DNA of 64,000 nt from the NCBI GenBank assembly GCA_900473175.1, contig UCKM01000005.1, positions 328,071 through 392,070 on the forward strand, read 5' to 3'. Source of the DNA: Hyphomicrobiales bacterium. GTDB lineage: Bacteria > Pseudomonadota > Alphaproteobacteria > Rhizobiales > Rhizobiaceae. Position numbers and translations under genes: made by a program. Positions 9,254 to 17,713 of the stretch are shown piece after piece. Under the pieces are notes generated by a model. It did no database searches. It was not told the origin of the DNA and worked only from the letters and a program-made list of their open reading frames with translations. Positions within the stretch are counted from its first letter, which is position 1; every line of letters starts with the position of its first letter.

Positions 9254-10966
9254 CTAACCACGCACTGTTACGGATATCGTGGTTCCTTTCTTGCCCGTGG
9301 AGATGTCGAACACACCGTTGAGCGGGCGAAGACGCGCCTCCATGCCCGACAGACCGACGCCGACCGTCTTGCGGTTGCGTCGTTCGATGCCGATCCCGTC
9401 GTCCTTTACCGTCAGGGAAAGCATGGAATTGGCATCGCTGCCGACGCGCACCAGCCTGATCGTTGCCCGGCGCGCATGAGAATGCCGATAGATATTGGTC
9501 AAAGCTTCCTGCACGATCCGGAAAAGCGCAAGCTCGACCCCTGGCGGTGGTCTCCTTGTCCCGATGTCGGGGGCGACGCGCAGTTCGATCTCCAGCCCGC
9601 TGCGCTCCTCGAACCCGACAACCAGAAGCTCGAGTGCATTGGGCAATCCGGATTCGTCCAGCATCGGCGGATGCAAAAGATAAGACAGCGTCCGCAACTC
9701 TTCGTTGCTCTGAACGATAAGTTCAGCCGTGCGCGCCAATGCCCGTGATATGTCATCGTCGATATTTGGTAGGCGTGACCTTACATTTTGCAGTTCCATC
9801 GCCGCGCCGATCAGGTGTTGCCCGGTTGAATCATGCAGATCCCTCGCGATGGAACGGCGTTCGTCGTCTTGCGAAACGAGGACGCGTTCGCTCACTTCCC
9901 GAAGCGACTCGTTGGAATACATAAGGGCGACGGAGTTGCGCCGCGCTAACCACGCCGTCGCCATGAACGCGGCCAGCGCAGTCGCCAGGATCGCACCATA
10001 GACAAAGACCGATTGCTTCCAGCCGGCAAGGAGCTTGCCTTCATCAATCCCGAAGCTGACATAGAAGGGAAAGGCCTCGACCTTGCGATAGGCGATCAGG
10101 CGGTCAATGCCCTCTGGTTGAGATAAGGTATGAATCACGCCCGCATCAGGATTTTCTGCAATGGCAGGTGCAAACCAGGCGGGGATTTCGCTCGCCGCCA
10201 TGCCGAATGGAACGCTTATGATGGTTTGTCCATCTTTGCGCAGGAGTTGAGCGACGTCCGACGGCGAGGCGGCTCCATTGAACAATCTGGAGAAGTACTC
10301 GATGGGCATCGTTATCAATATCAGCCCGTCAAACTTGCCATCTTGCCGGCGCAGTGATTTGCTCATCGTCAATGACGGCTTTCCGTAAACACGGCCAATC
10401 AACGGTTCGCCGATAAAGGTGACATCGGAAGGATTGTTGCGATGAAAGCGGAAATAATCGCGGTCCGTCACGCTGAAAGATTTTGCCGGGAACCCTTCAC
10501 TGTAGGACGCGAGGTTGCCCTCGCGGTTGATAAGGGCGATCACCCCGGAGTGTTTCAGATACGCCTTCTGATCAGCCAGAAGCTTCGAGACGCGTTCCGA
10601 AGCGACGATTTCCGGCCAGGGCATCGGATTGATCTCCGATGAGATATTCTGCAGGACCATGTCATTCGCCTCAAGGACCTTGCTGACATAGGCCTCGAGC
10701 AGAGCCGTCTTCTGCAGCAACTGGATCTTGTGCTGCGCGATCATCCGCTCCCTGCTTTCGAAAACCCCGAAGACGAAGATCAGGATGATTGCCGCCACGC
10801 TCAGTCCCAACAATAGTCCGTATGGCAACAAGCCCAAGGGCCGCGAGGTGGTCCTTGCATTGCCGGACAGGGCTTTACCGCTCGGCAGCATGAACCCGAA
10901 GCGCCGAAGCACCGTCGGTAAAAGCGCCCAGTTCCAGCGATCACCGTACCTGCGCAGAAATTCCAT
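9254..10966 (-). CDS. NarL-class sensor histidine kinase with periplasmic Cache-like domain
   Basis: A 570-residue membrane sensor kinase. TM1 (about residues 47-68) and TM2 (about 319-342) flank a roughly 250-residue extracytoplasmic region resembling a double-Cache sensor (VTDRDYFRFH). The HisKA_3 dimerisation domain follows with DLHDSTGQHLIGAA (phosphoacceptor about H378), then a GHKL ATPase domain (EALTNIYRHSHA; DDGIG; GLSGMEARL). Kinases of this class phosphorylate LuxR-type response regulators. No response regulator gene lies on either side: the convergent neighbour is the FGE gene, and upstream is a divergent hemolysin III gene. The partner must be encoded elsewhere. A stretch reading GGGGGCG precedes the ATG. 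Confidence 0.92.
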   Translation of the reverse strand: MEFLRRYGDRWNWALLPTVLRRFGFMLPSGKALSGNARTTSRPLGLLPYGLLLGLSVAAIILIFVFGVFESRERMIAQHKIQLLQKTALLEAYVSKVLEANDMVLQNISSEINPMPWPEIVASERVSKLLADQKAYLKHSGVIALINREGNLASYSEGFPAKSFSVTDRDYFRFHRNNPSDVTFIGEPLIGRVYGKPSLTMSKSLRRQDGKFDGLILITMPIEYFSRLFNGAASPSDVAQLLRKDGQTIISVPFGMAASEIPAWFAPAIAENPDAGVIHTLSQPEGIDRLIAYRKVEAFPFYVSFGIDEGKLLAGWKQSVFVYGAILATALAAFMATAWLARRNSVALMYSNESLREVSERVLVSQDDERRSIARDLHDSTGQHLIGAAMELQNVRSRLPNIDDDISRALARTAELIVQSNEELRTLSYLLHPPMLDESGLPNALELLVVGFEERSGLEIELRVAPDIGTRRPPPGVELALFRIVQEALTNIYRHSHARRATIRLVRVGSDANSMLSLTVKDDGIGIERRNRKTVGVGLSGMEARLRPLNGVFDISTGKKGTTISVTVRG

Positions 10967-11211
10967 GACGCCCCCGATTCAGCAAGTGATTTTCCCGGCT
11001 TTCAATATGTAGCGTGACCCACTGGCAATATTCTGAAGTAAGAGCGGTAAGCACTCAACAGTGTTACACATTTTCCAAATCAGCGCATCGGCATTTTCGC
11101 AGGGTGTTCTTCATCTTCGTGAGCACTGGCAGTGCCCGCAGCCGATTCACTGTTGTTAATGCACCAGAATGAATTAGGGTTCTCGTAGACCAAAGCTGAC
11201 AAGGACATCCT

Positions 11212-11868
11212 TTGAACACACCGTTGAAGCGCCCCCTACCCACCATAATATTCCGGAACTATTCCGTAGCGGAGCTGTGGGCCGACGGAGCTGTTCACGT
11301 CACTGGGACCCTGCTGGCGGTTGTCGCATCGATAATACTGCTCACCATTGTACTCGGTCGGCCCGCGACAGGCATGCCGGGCGTGGCTGCGATCTATGTC
11401 ACAACGCTCGTGCTTTCGATGGTACTTTCAGCAACCTACAACATATGGCCTGTATCGCCCGTCAAGCGCTTCTTGCGCCGCTTCGATCACTCGGCAATCT
11501 ATCTCCTGATCGCAGGAACTTATACGCCATTCATGGCCAAGTCCGGGACCTTCTGGCTGCTTACCGTCGTATGGGTCACTGCAATTGCCGGCGTCCTTGT
11601 AAAGCTGCTGAAGCCCGGCAGATATGATAGGCTGTCCATCGGACTTTACCTGGCGCTCGGTTGGAGTGGTGTTGCCGCATATCACGATCTCGAGGGCGCC
11701 CTTTCGGCTTCCGTCCTGTGGCTGATTCTTGCCGGCGGCCTCGTTTATTCCTTTGGCGTCATATTTCATGTGCTGGAGCGCATGCCCTTTCACAATGCTA
11801 TTTGGCATGGCCTCGTCATGACAGCCGCTGGCATCCATTTTGCGGCGGTCTGGTCCGTAGTCGTCTAA
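11212..11868 (+). CDS. Hemolysin III / TrhA family membrane protein
   Basis: A 218-residue protein with seven predicted transmembrane helices, of the PAQR/hemolysin III family. Family motifs are present: an HxTGT-like start of helix 2 (HVTGTLLAVV), DHSAIYLLIAGTYTPF and a terminal FHNAIWHGLV. The conserved His and Asp residues would form the membrane metal site. Bacterial TrhA homologues affect membrane energetics and lipid homeostasis rather than acting as true hemolysins. The start is TTG with AAGGA about six bases upstream. It is monocistronic and divergent from the kinase across 245 bases in which I see no gene. Confidence 0.9.
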   Translation: MNTPLKRPLPTIIFRNYSVAELWADGAVHVTGTLLAVVASIILLTIVLGRPATGMPGVAAIYVTTLVLSMVLSATYNIWPVSPVKRFLRRFDHSAIYLLIAGTYTPFMAKSGTFWLLTVVWVTAIAGVLVKLLKPGRYDRLSIGLYLALGWSGVAAYHDLEGALSASVLWLILAGGLVYSFGVIFHVLERMPFHNAIWHGLVMTAAGIHFAAVWSVVV

Positions 11869-11882
11869 CCAACAGAATGCCA

Positions 11883-12281
11883 CTATTGCGTATCGACGGT
11901 CGGGACCGCATCCGGGTCCGCTGGTGCGGTGAAGGGCATCGTGAATACCTGACCGCCCATTCCTTCTGCCAGGTCTGGAGAAAATGTCAGCGGCGTGCAC
12001 GCCTTGAGCGCATCGACCGCAGTTCCGATGAATTTGTCGCGCGCCGCGCTGTCGCCAGCGACGCTGATATTGGTTGGCCTTGGCGGGCCGATCAAGGTTC
12101 CATCACGTTTGAAGCTGAAACTGAGCGTCACCGTTCCCTTCAGCCCGGCTGCCGGCTTCCAGCACGTCGCGATCGCGCGCCCCACGTCGTCCATCGTCTT
12201 CAGCGGTTCGGCGAAGCAAGCGTTCGTCAGCCAACCCATCGCAACGATTGCCAATGCAGCGGATACGACGTCGTTCTTCAT
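11883..12281 (-). CDS. Small secreted TonB/TolA C-terminal-like protein
   Basis: A 132-residue protein with a cleavable signal peptide (hydrophobic core, then NACFAEP). The mature part has LSFSFKRDGTLIGPP, where a strand pair frames R-D-G-x-L, as in the TonB/TolA C-terminal fold. The ATG at 12281 has AGGAG nearby and gives a proper signal peptide; the longer frame from 12356 does not. It is convergent with the hemolysin III gene, 14 bases away. Proteins of this size in alphaproteobacteria are mostly uncharacterised. The function is unknown, and the TonB-C resemblance is a motif-level reading. Confidence 0.7.
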   Translation of the reverse strand: MKNDVVSAALAIVAMGWLTNACFAEPLKTMDDVGRAIATCWKPAAGLKGTVTLSFSFKRDGTLIGPPRPTNISVAGDSAARDKFIGTAVDALKACTPLTFSPDLAEGMGGQVFTMPFTAPADPDAVPTVDTQ

Positions 12282-12372
12282 CTCGAATCTCCTGGGCTCT
12301 CTACTGCCGGTGGTTGCCGGCTTCAGCATTGAGCACCACAGGCGCAACAGATGCAAATCATAGTAGAAAGAA

Positions 12373-12401
12373 GACGGGCCGCACCAAGAGCGCGGCCCGT
12401 C
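12373..12401 (-). terminator. Rho-independent terminator of the sugar ABC operon
   Basis: A perfect 10-bp stem (GACGGGCCGC / GCGGCCCGTC) with a 9-nt loop lies 11 bases past the stop of the binding-protein gene. Read on the minus strand it is followed by TTCTTTCT, a good terminator tail. It insulates the transporter operon from the TonB-C-like gene. Confidence 0.8.
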
Positions 12402-12411
12402 TCGCCAGTGC

Positions 12412-13377
12412 TTAGAGCCCGTTTGCCTTCAGGATCGCGGGGGCATTTTCCTTGGTGATCGTTTCAGTACCGAGAACAATCTTCTTCTCCACCTTCTCCC
12501 CGGCCAAAACCTTCAGCGCCTGCCGCAATCCCTCGGCGCCAGGGGTCGGGTAAAGGAATGTCGCGGCAAGTTCGCCCTTGTTCACCCACTGGACACCCTC
12601 ATTAGGAAGTCCGTCTACGCCAAGGAAAAGAATGTTCTTTTCCCTGCCCGCATCCTTGGCCGCAAGGTAGGCGCCGTATGCCATCGGATCGTTGTGACCA
12701 TAGACCATGGTGATGTCTTCGTGATTGCGAAGCGCGGTTGCCATGATGTTGTAGGCCTGGTCCTGCTTCCAGTCACCCGACTGCTTGTCGAGCAGATATT
12801 TGATGCCCGGTTCGGCGTCTGTGTACTTATGAAAGCCGTCGCTGCGATCATGGCTCGCCTGCGTACCGAGGCCGCCCCAGATCTCGACGACCGTGCCTTT
12901 CGCCTTGCCCTTGCCGCCGAGAAGTTCGACCGCGTGCTTGCCGGCCGCTTCGCCGATCACGACGTTGTCGCCGCCGATCCATTGCGTATACTTGTCGGTA
13001 TCGACGTTACGATCGAGCACGATGACCGGGATACCGGCATCCATGGCCTTCTCGACGACGCCGGTAAGACCCGCCGACTCCTTGGGCGAAATAAGGATTG
13101 CATCGACTTCCTGACGGATGAAGTTCTCGACGTCGGCCACTTGCTTCTCGGTCTTGTCCTGACCGTCCGCAACCAGCAGTTCGACGTTTGAATGTTTCTT
13201 GGCCTCCGCTTCAAGGTCCTTGTTGAACTGGACGCGCCAAGGTTCGACAGTCGTTACCTGGCTGAACCCGATCACATACTTGTCCTTGGCTTCGGCCAAC
13301 GACACGTGGAATGCGATCGGGGCGACAAGCGCTGTGGCCAGCGCCCATGTTGCAAATTGTCTGCGGGTTATTCTCAT
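12412..13377 (-). CDS. Sugar ABC transporter substrate-binding protein (RbsB/XylF family)
   Basis: A 321-residue periplasmic binding protein of the ribose/xylose (Peripla_BP_4) type. The mature part begins KYVIGFSQVTTVEPWR and contains ILISPKES and VIVLDRNV, followed by a C-lobe with VYGHNDPMAYGAY. The leader TRRQFATWALATAL fits the twin-arginine pattern, which is less usual for this class. The ATG at 13377 has AGGGAG upstream and places the arginines at the N-terminus. It is the last gene of a permease/ATPase operon, 31 bases after the permease stop. The sugar cannot be told from the sequence; the ligand pocket type suggests a pentose or related sugar. Confidence 0.92.
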   Translation of the reverse strand: MRITRRQFATWALATALVAPIAFHVSLAEAKDKYVIGFSQVTTVEPWRVQFNKDLEAEAKKHSNVELLVADGQDKTEKQVADVENFIRQEVDAILISPKESAGLTGVVEKAMDAGIPVIVLDRNVDTDKYTQWIGGDNVVIGEAAGKHAVELLGGKGKAKGTVVEIWGGLGTQASHDRSDGFHKYTDAEPGIKYLLDKQSGDWKQDQAYNIMATALRNHEDITMVYGHNDPMAYGAYLAAKDAGREKNILFLGVDGLPNEGVQWVNKGELAATFLYPTPGAEGLRQALKVLAGEKVEKKIVLGTETITKENAPAILKANGL

Positions 13378-13408
13378 TTCTCTCTCCCTTGTGTTGAGTT
13401 CCAATTAG

Positions 13409-14728
13409 CTATTTGCCCTGCCGTAGCGGATCGACTTGCTTGTCCGGCTCGGATTCCTCCGGTGCATGGCGCACCCTGAGTTGTGATAAGAAGAACAGCC
13501 AACCGCTCGAGCGCCGCTCCTGAAGGAGGACGGCAACAATAATAATGATGCCCTTCAGAACGAGCTGCGTGTTGCTGTCGATGTTGTTGAGTTGAAGAAT
13601 GTTGCTCAAGAAGCCGAAGATCAGCACGCCGACGAGCGTTCCGATCATCGAGCCGCGGCCACCCATCAGGCTCGTGCCGCCGATCACCACCGCTGCGATC
13701 GCGTCGAGTTCGAGCCCCATGCCGGCATCGGGCTTTCCCTGGCGATACTGGGCCACATAGAGGATGCCTGCCAGCGCTGCGAGGTATCCGGAAATGGCAT
13801 AGACTGTGATCTTCACCCGCGCAACGGGAACGCCTGCCAGTCGCGCCGCTTCTTCATTGCCGCCGATTGCATAAACATAGCGCCCAAACTTTGTGAACTT
13901 CAGCACGATCCAGAACAGGACGATGATGCCAGCAAAGATTACGCCCGGCACCGGAATGATGCCGAAGATCAATGCGCGCAGCGCTTCAAAATCCGCGGTG
14001 GCGTTGCTGCCGGTATAGACCGGCCAAACCGCCGTGTTCTGTCCCGCGGTCAGACGCGCAATTCCGAGCCCCGCGACCATCATTGCGAGCGTCACGATAA
14101 AGGGTTGCAGGCGTCCGCCAACAATGACCACGCCATTGATGGCGCCCAGCATCAGGCCGACTGCCGGCACCACCAGCAGAACAAGCAGGACGCCGGCTTT
14201 CCCGCCAGAACTTGCTCCAACCAGGAACGCGACGACGATTGCGGCCGCGAGCGCAGTCAACAATGCTGCCTTGGAGAGTCCCGCGGTGCCCCCCTCAGCC
14301 GCATGCGTCGCATGGCGCTGCAGCTTTATGGCAAAGGTCGCAAGGCCAAGCACGACGGCGAATGAAAGTAGAAACACCGCAGGAACGCCGAGGAGATAGG
14401 CAGCAGACCAGCCTTCATTGGTAAGTAACATCGCGCATACGACCGACCCCAATGCGAGCACCGAACCCACGGACAGGTCGATTCCAGCGATAAGGATGAC
14501 CAGTGTCATTCCCACTGCGGTAATGCCGGTGACAGAAATCTGGCGGAAGACATCCGAGAGGTTGCCGAACGACAGGAAGATATTGTGACCTTTGGATGTG
14601 ATGGGTGACGAAATCACACCGACGAGAAACAGGAGCGCAAGCCCCCAATAAAGTTTGGTGGCCTTGAGCAGGCTCTTAAACCATTCGACGCTTGCTGATG
14701 ATGCCATTGTGTCACTCGTATCGGTCAT
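13409..14728 (-). CDS. Sugar ABC transporter permease (RbsC/XylH family)
   Basis: A 439-residue inner-membrane permease with about ten to twelve hydrophobic segments. The family signatures GMTLVILIAGIDLSVGSVLALG and a late IGGTSLMGGRGS loop are present. At 439 residues it is longer than RbsC and closer to XylH: an extra hydrophobic pair lies at about residues 150-195, joined by a Gly/Ala-rich linker. Its start overlaps the ATPase stop by ATGA. Together with 12412-13377 and 14725-16284 it forms a complete importer. Confidence 0.92.
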   Translation of the reverse strand: MTDTSDTMASSASVEWFKSLLKATKLYWGLALLFLVGVISSPITSKGHNIFLSFGNLSDVFRQISVTGITAVGMTLVILIAGIDLSVGSVLALGSVVCAMLLTNEGWSAAYLLGVPAVFLLSFAVVLGLATFAIKLQRHATHAAEGGTAGLSKAALLTALAAAIVVAFLVGASSGGKAGVLLVLLVVPAVGLMLGAINGVVIVGGRLQPFIVTLAMMVAGLGIARLTAGQNTAVWPVYTGSNATADFEALRALIFGIIPVPGVIFAGIIVLFWIVLKFTKFGRYVYAIGGNEEAARLAGVPVARVKITVYAISGYLAALAGILYVAQYRQGKPDAGMGLELDAIAAVVIGGTSLMGGRGSMIGTLVGVLIFGFLSNILQLNNIDSNTQLVLKGIIIIVAVLLQERRSSGWLFFLSQLRVRHAPEESEPDKQVDPLRQGK

Positions 14729-16284
14729 GCAGCTTCTCCCGTCAGCGCATTGCCCAACGGCGTCGCAAGCTCCATCACCCTCTCCTCTGAAAACTCGTCA
14801 CTGTTTATGATTCCGGTGGCCTTGCCCTCGCACATCACAAGGATGCGGTTCGAGAGTGCGAGGAGTTCCGGAAGTTCCGAACTGACCATCACGACAGCAA
14901 CGCCGGATTGAGCGAGCTTCTTGAGAAGGTCATAGATTTCTTCCTTGGCGCCGACGTCGATGCCACGCGTCGGTTCATCGAGCAGAACGACGCTCGGTCG
15001 AATCTCAAGCCACTTGCCCAGCACGATCTTCTGCTGGTTGCCGCCGCTGAGTTCGTCAATTCCCTGGTTGGGACCTTGGCAGCGAACGCGCATCGCGTCG
15101 ATTATCCGCTTGGCAACGGCATCTTCCCGCAGCGTGGTCAGCCACCCCAGGGGTGCGATCCATGGCAGCGATGGAAGGACGGCATTGGAGCGAATATCCG
15201 CGTGCAACAACAAACCCGTGCCCTTGCGGTCCTCAGTCAGGAATGCGACGCCATTTGTAACGGACCCACGCGGCGTCAACGACTGAGCGCGCATGCGCAC
15301 GCCGCGCTGAGCGACCGAACCCGAACGCTTGCCAATCGCGGCACCGAAGATGAGTTCGAGAACTTCCGTGCGGCCAGAGCCCAACAATCCGCCGATCCCA
15401 AGAATTTCGCCGGCGTGAAGATCGAAGCTCACATCATTGACAACGCTGTGGATTCTGCCGCGCGAGTTTGGCCGCTCCAGTCCGAGATTGCGCGCGGACA
15501 GGACAACCGGATTGGACGTCACGGAGGGCGCAACTTCCTGCTTCTTCAATTCGCGCCCGACCATCATGCGGATGATATCACGTTCGCTGATCTCTTCTGA
15601 ACGGCGGGTCGCGATGAAATTGCCGTCGCGCAACACCGTGATTTTGTCAGCCATGGCAAAGACCTCGCTCATCCGGTGCGAAATGTAGATTATTGCAACG
15701 CCCTGCCGCGCCAGTTCGCGAACAAAACTCGCAAGCCGTTGAGCCTCAGCTTCGGATAAGGCGGAGGTGGGTTCATCGAGTACGAGCACATCCGCATTGA
15801 GAGACAGCGCACGGGCAATCTCGACCAATTGCTGTTCGCCGACACGCAGGTTTTCGACATCTGCGCGCGGATCGATGTCGATCCCGAACCTGGTGAGAAT
15901 TTCCGCGCTGCGCCGCTCAATCTCGGCGTAGTCGATGAACAGACCGGCCTTGAGCGGCTCGCGCCCAAGAAAGATATTTTCCGACACGGTAAGGCTCGGA
16001 ATGAGGTTGAGTTCCTGGTGGATGATCGCAATGCCACTGCGCTCGGCCTCCTTGGGTGTGGCGAAATCGACCGCATGCCCACGAACCATCATCTCGCCGC
16101 CGCTGCGGCGATGAACACCACTCAGAATCTTGACCAGAGTCGATTTCCCGGCACCGTTTTCACCCATAATGGCGTGGATTTCGGCCGCATGGATATCAAG
16201 ATCCACGCAGCGCAACGCTACCACGTGACCAAACGATTTGCTGATCCTGCGCAAAGACACGATCGGCGTCGAGCTATCCGTCAA
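14725..16284 (-). CDS. Sugar ABC transporter ATP-binding protein, tandem ABC (RbsA family)
   Basis: A 519-residue protein with two ABC domains. The N-terminal domain has a full Walker A (GENGAGKST), signature LRVGEQQ and Walker B VLVLDEPTSAL. The C-terminal domain has the usual degenerate Walker A (GLLGSGRTE, Arg for Lys) but an intact ELSGGNQQK signature and VVLLDEPTRGID. This asymmetry is normal for RbsA-type proteins. The start is a TTG preceded by GGGAGGA eight bases upstream. It is the first gene of the transporter operon and is divergent from the GntR gene across a short AT-rich intergenic region. Confidence 0.94.
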   Translation of the reverse strand: MTDSSTPIVSLRRISKSFGHVVALRCVDLDIHAAEIHAIMGENGAGKSTLVKILSGVHRRSGGEMMVRGHAVDFATPKEAERSGIAIIHQELNLIPSLTVSENIFLGREPLKAGLFIDYAEIERRSAEILTRFGIDIDPRADVENLRVGEQQLVEIARALSLNADVLVLDEPTSALSEAEAQRLASFVRELARQGVAIIYISHRMSEVFAMADKITVLRDGNFIATRRSEEISERDIIRMMVGRELKKQEVAPSVTSNPVVLSARNLGLERPNSRGRIHSVVNDVSFDLHAGEILGIGGLLGSGRTEVLELIFGAAIGKRSGSVAQRGVRMRAQSLTPRGSVTNGVAFLTEDRKGTGLLLHADIRSNAVLPSLPWIAPLGWLTTLREDAVAKRIIDAMRVRCQGPNQGIDELSGGNQQKIVLGKWLEIRPSVVLLDEPTRGIDVGAKEEIYDLLKKLAQSGVAVVMVSSELPELLALSNRILVMCEGKATGIINSDEFSEERVMELATPLGNALTGEAA

Positions 16285-16318
16285 AATGCATTCCTCCCAA
16301 CGCCCTTTCGCGCTTTGT

Positions 16319-16334
16319 ATGTAACATGTTAGAT
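16319..16334. promoter_or_regulatory. Palindromic operator candidate between sugar ABC operon and gntR
   Basis: The 10-bp perfect palindrome TAACATGTTA (16322-16331), extended by AT/AT on the outside after one mismatch, lies in the divergent region. It is 37 bases before the transporter TTG and 75 bases before the GntR TTG. GntR/FCD regulators bind short palindromes of this kind and often control the adjacent transporter. Symmetry is seen directly; the regulator match is inferred. Confidence 0.5.
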
Positions 16335-16406
16335 GCTATCTTATTGAAGTCAATTAGCCTTAGGTTTAATAGATTTTCATTACTCTTGAGATTATGGGGG
16401 GGAATT

Positions 16407-17108
16407 TTGCAGCTTCAGTCAGGCAGACATTTCAAGGAGCAAAAGGTCGTCTCAGTCGCGCGCAAGGATCAGGTATACACAATTCTGCGCCAAGCAATTA
16501 TTTCATCCCAGCTTGCCCCCGGTGAGGCCATTCGCAAGGAGGTTATCGCCGCACAACTCGGCGTATCGCGCACACCTATCAGTGACGCGATAAATCGCCT
16601 CGCTGACGAGGGGCTGGTCGAGATCTATCCGCAGACGGGAACCTTCGTTGCCCGCTTATTGCTGGACAAGATCGAAACGGCCCAGTTTGTTCGCGCGGCG
16701 CTCGAGACAGCAGCGATTCGCCGGGCAGCGCAACAAAGCACCCCCGAAATCATAGCGCGCATGCGGCAAAATCTGGAGCAGCAAAAAATCGCCGCTGACC
16801 GGCAGGATTTCGAACAATTCTACGAGCTTGATGAAGCGCTGCACGACATGATCAGCGATTCCACCGGGCTGGTCGGCCTGCGCGAAATCACGTCGCGGGA
16901 GCGTAGCCAGATCGACCGAGCCAGACGACTGCTGCTTCACTATGAGACACGAATGAGCGAAACATTGATCGAGCATGAGGCAATCATCTCTGCCATCGCC
17001 GACAAGGATCCTGAGCGTGCGGCCAAAACGATGGAGGCGCATATTTCGCAGATGAGCAAGATGCTCCTGCATCTGCGAGATAAACGGCCCGAACTCTTCG
17101 GAAATTGA
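16407..17108 (+). CDS. GntR-family regulator, FCD subfamily
   Basis: A 233-residue transcription factor. The winged helix-turn-helix (about residues 16-80) contains LAPGEAIRKEVIAAQLGVSRTPISDAINRL in two segments. The FCD ligand domain follows, with metal-type positions (ELDEALHDMI; EHEAIISAI; MEAHISQM). The TTG at 16407 is chosen because a GGGGGGGA run lies about four bases upstream. A longer frame from 16326 would start inside the palindromic operator and add a non-family leader. It is divergent from the sugar importer and probably represses it, relieved by a sugar acid or sugar. The ligand is unknown. Confidence 0.88.
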   Translation: MQLQSGRHFKEQKVVSVARKDQVYTILRQAIISSQLAPGEAIRKEVIAAQLGVSRTPISDAINRLADEGLVEIYPQTGTFVARLLLDKIETAQFVRAALETAAIRRAAQQSTPEIIARMRQNLEQQKIAADRQDFEQFYELDEALHDMISDSTGLVGLREITSRERSQIDRARRLLLHYETRMSETLIEHEAIISAIADKDPERAAKTMEAHISQMSKMLLHLRDKRPELFGN

Positions 17109-17112
17109 ACGA

Positions 17113-17685
17113 TTAGTCGTGCAGTTGACGGCTGATGGGTGGACCCACATTGAGGCCGGTAAATTGGGCCTTCAAGCCACCTCTCTCCGGGGAACAAGCC
17201 ATGACGCCAACCGATGCGTCGGCGGCCGAAAACGGTGCAAGTCGGGCCAATTGCCACGGTGCGCCATTCAGCGAAAATTGCACGCGAACCGCATCATCGT
17301 GGCGGGTGATGCGCACGCGGACATCGTCGTCCGTGCTTGCGCCATGAAGCGGAATGACCGACCAGTCGGAACTCCCGTTTGTGACCACAACGCTGAAATG
17401 CATCAGGCCATCGGTATATTCGATCCCGGTCTTGATCCAATTGCGATCATCGATGCGCAGCATCATCCCGGCCTGATCGTAAAGATGCTCGTAGTCCCCC
17501 CGCACTATTACACCAGCGGTAAAGTCCCCGCTGACCGGGGTGAGATACGCATGGCCGTTGTCGCGCTGAAAGCCATAGAACGTGTCCTGCCAGAAATCTG
17601 TCCTTTCGTCAGTGGTTATCCTGAGATCATGCGCACCGCCGCTATAAGCGGCAGGCACATTGAGCCAGCTGAACTTTTCATTCAT
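17113..17685 (-). CDS. DUF1349 protein (concanavalin A-like)
   Basis: A 190-residue cytoplasmic protein of the DUF1349 family: a beta-sandwich with FTAGVIVRGDYEHLYDQAG, then WIKTGIEYTDG and VRITRHDDAVRVQFS. The family is linked to sugar or enolase regulation in yeast but has no settled function in bacteria. The ATG at 17685 has GGTGGGA upstream. It lies 28 bases after the stop of the iron-transporter ATPase gene in the same direction, so it is probably co-transcribed with that transporter, although it also abuts the convergent gntR stop (4 bases). Whether it serves iron uptake or the sugar system is open. Confidence 0.85.
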   Translation of the reverse strand: MNEKFSWLNVPAAYSGGAHDLRITTDERTDFWQDTFYGFQRDNGHAYLTPVSGDFTAGVIVRGDYEHLYDQAGMMLRIDDRNWIKTGIEYTDGLMHFSVVVTNGSSDWSVIPLHGASTDDDVRVRITRHDDAVRVQFSLNGAPWQLARLAPFSAADASVGVMACSPERGGLKAQFTGLNVGPPISRQLHD

Positions 17686-17713
17686 GTTCCCACCCCGATC
17701 GACTGCCAGCGTC

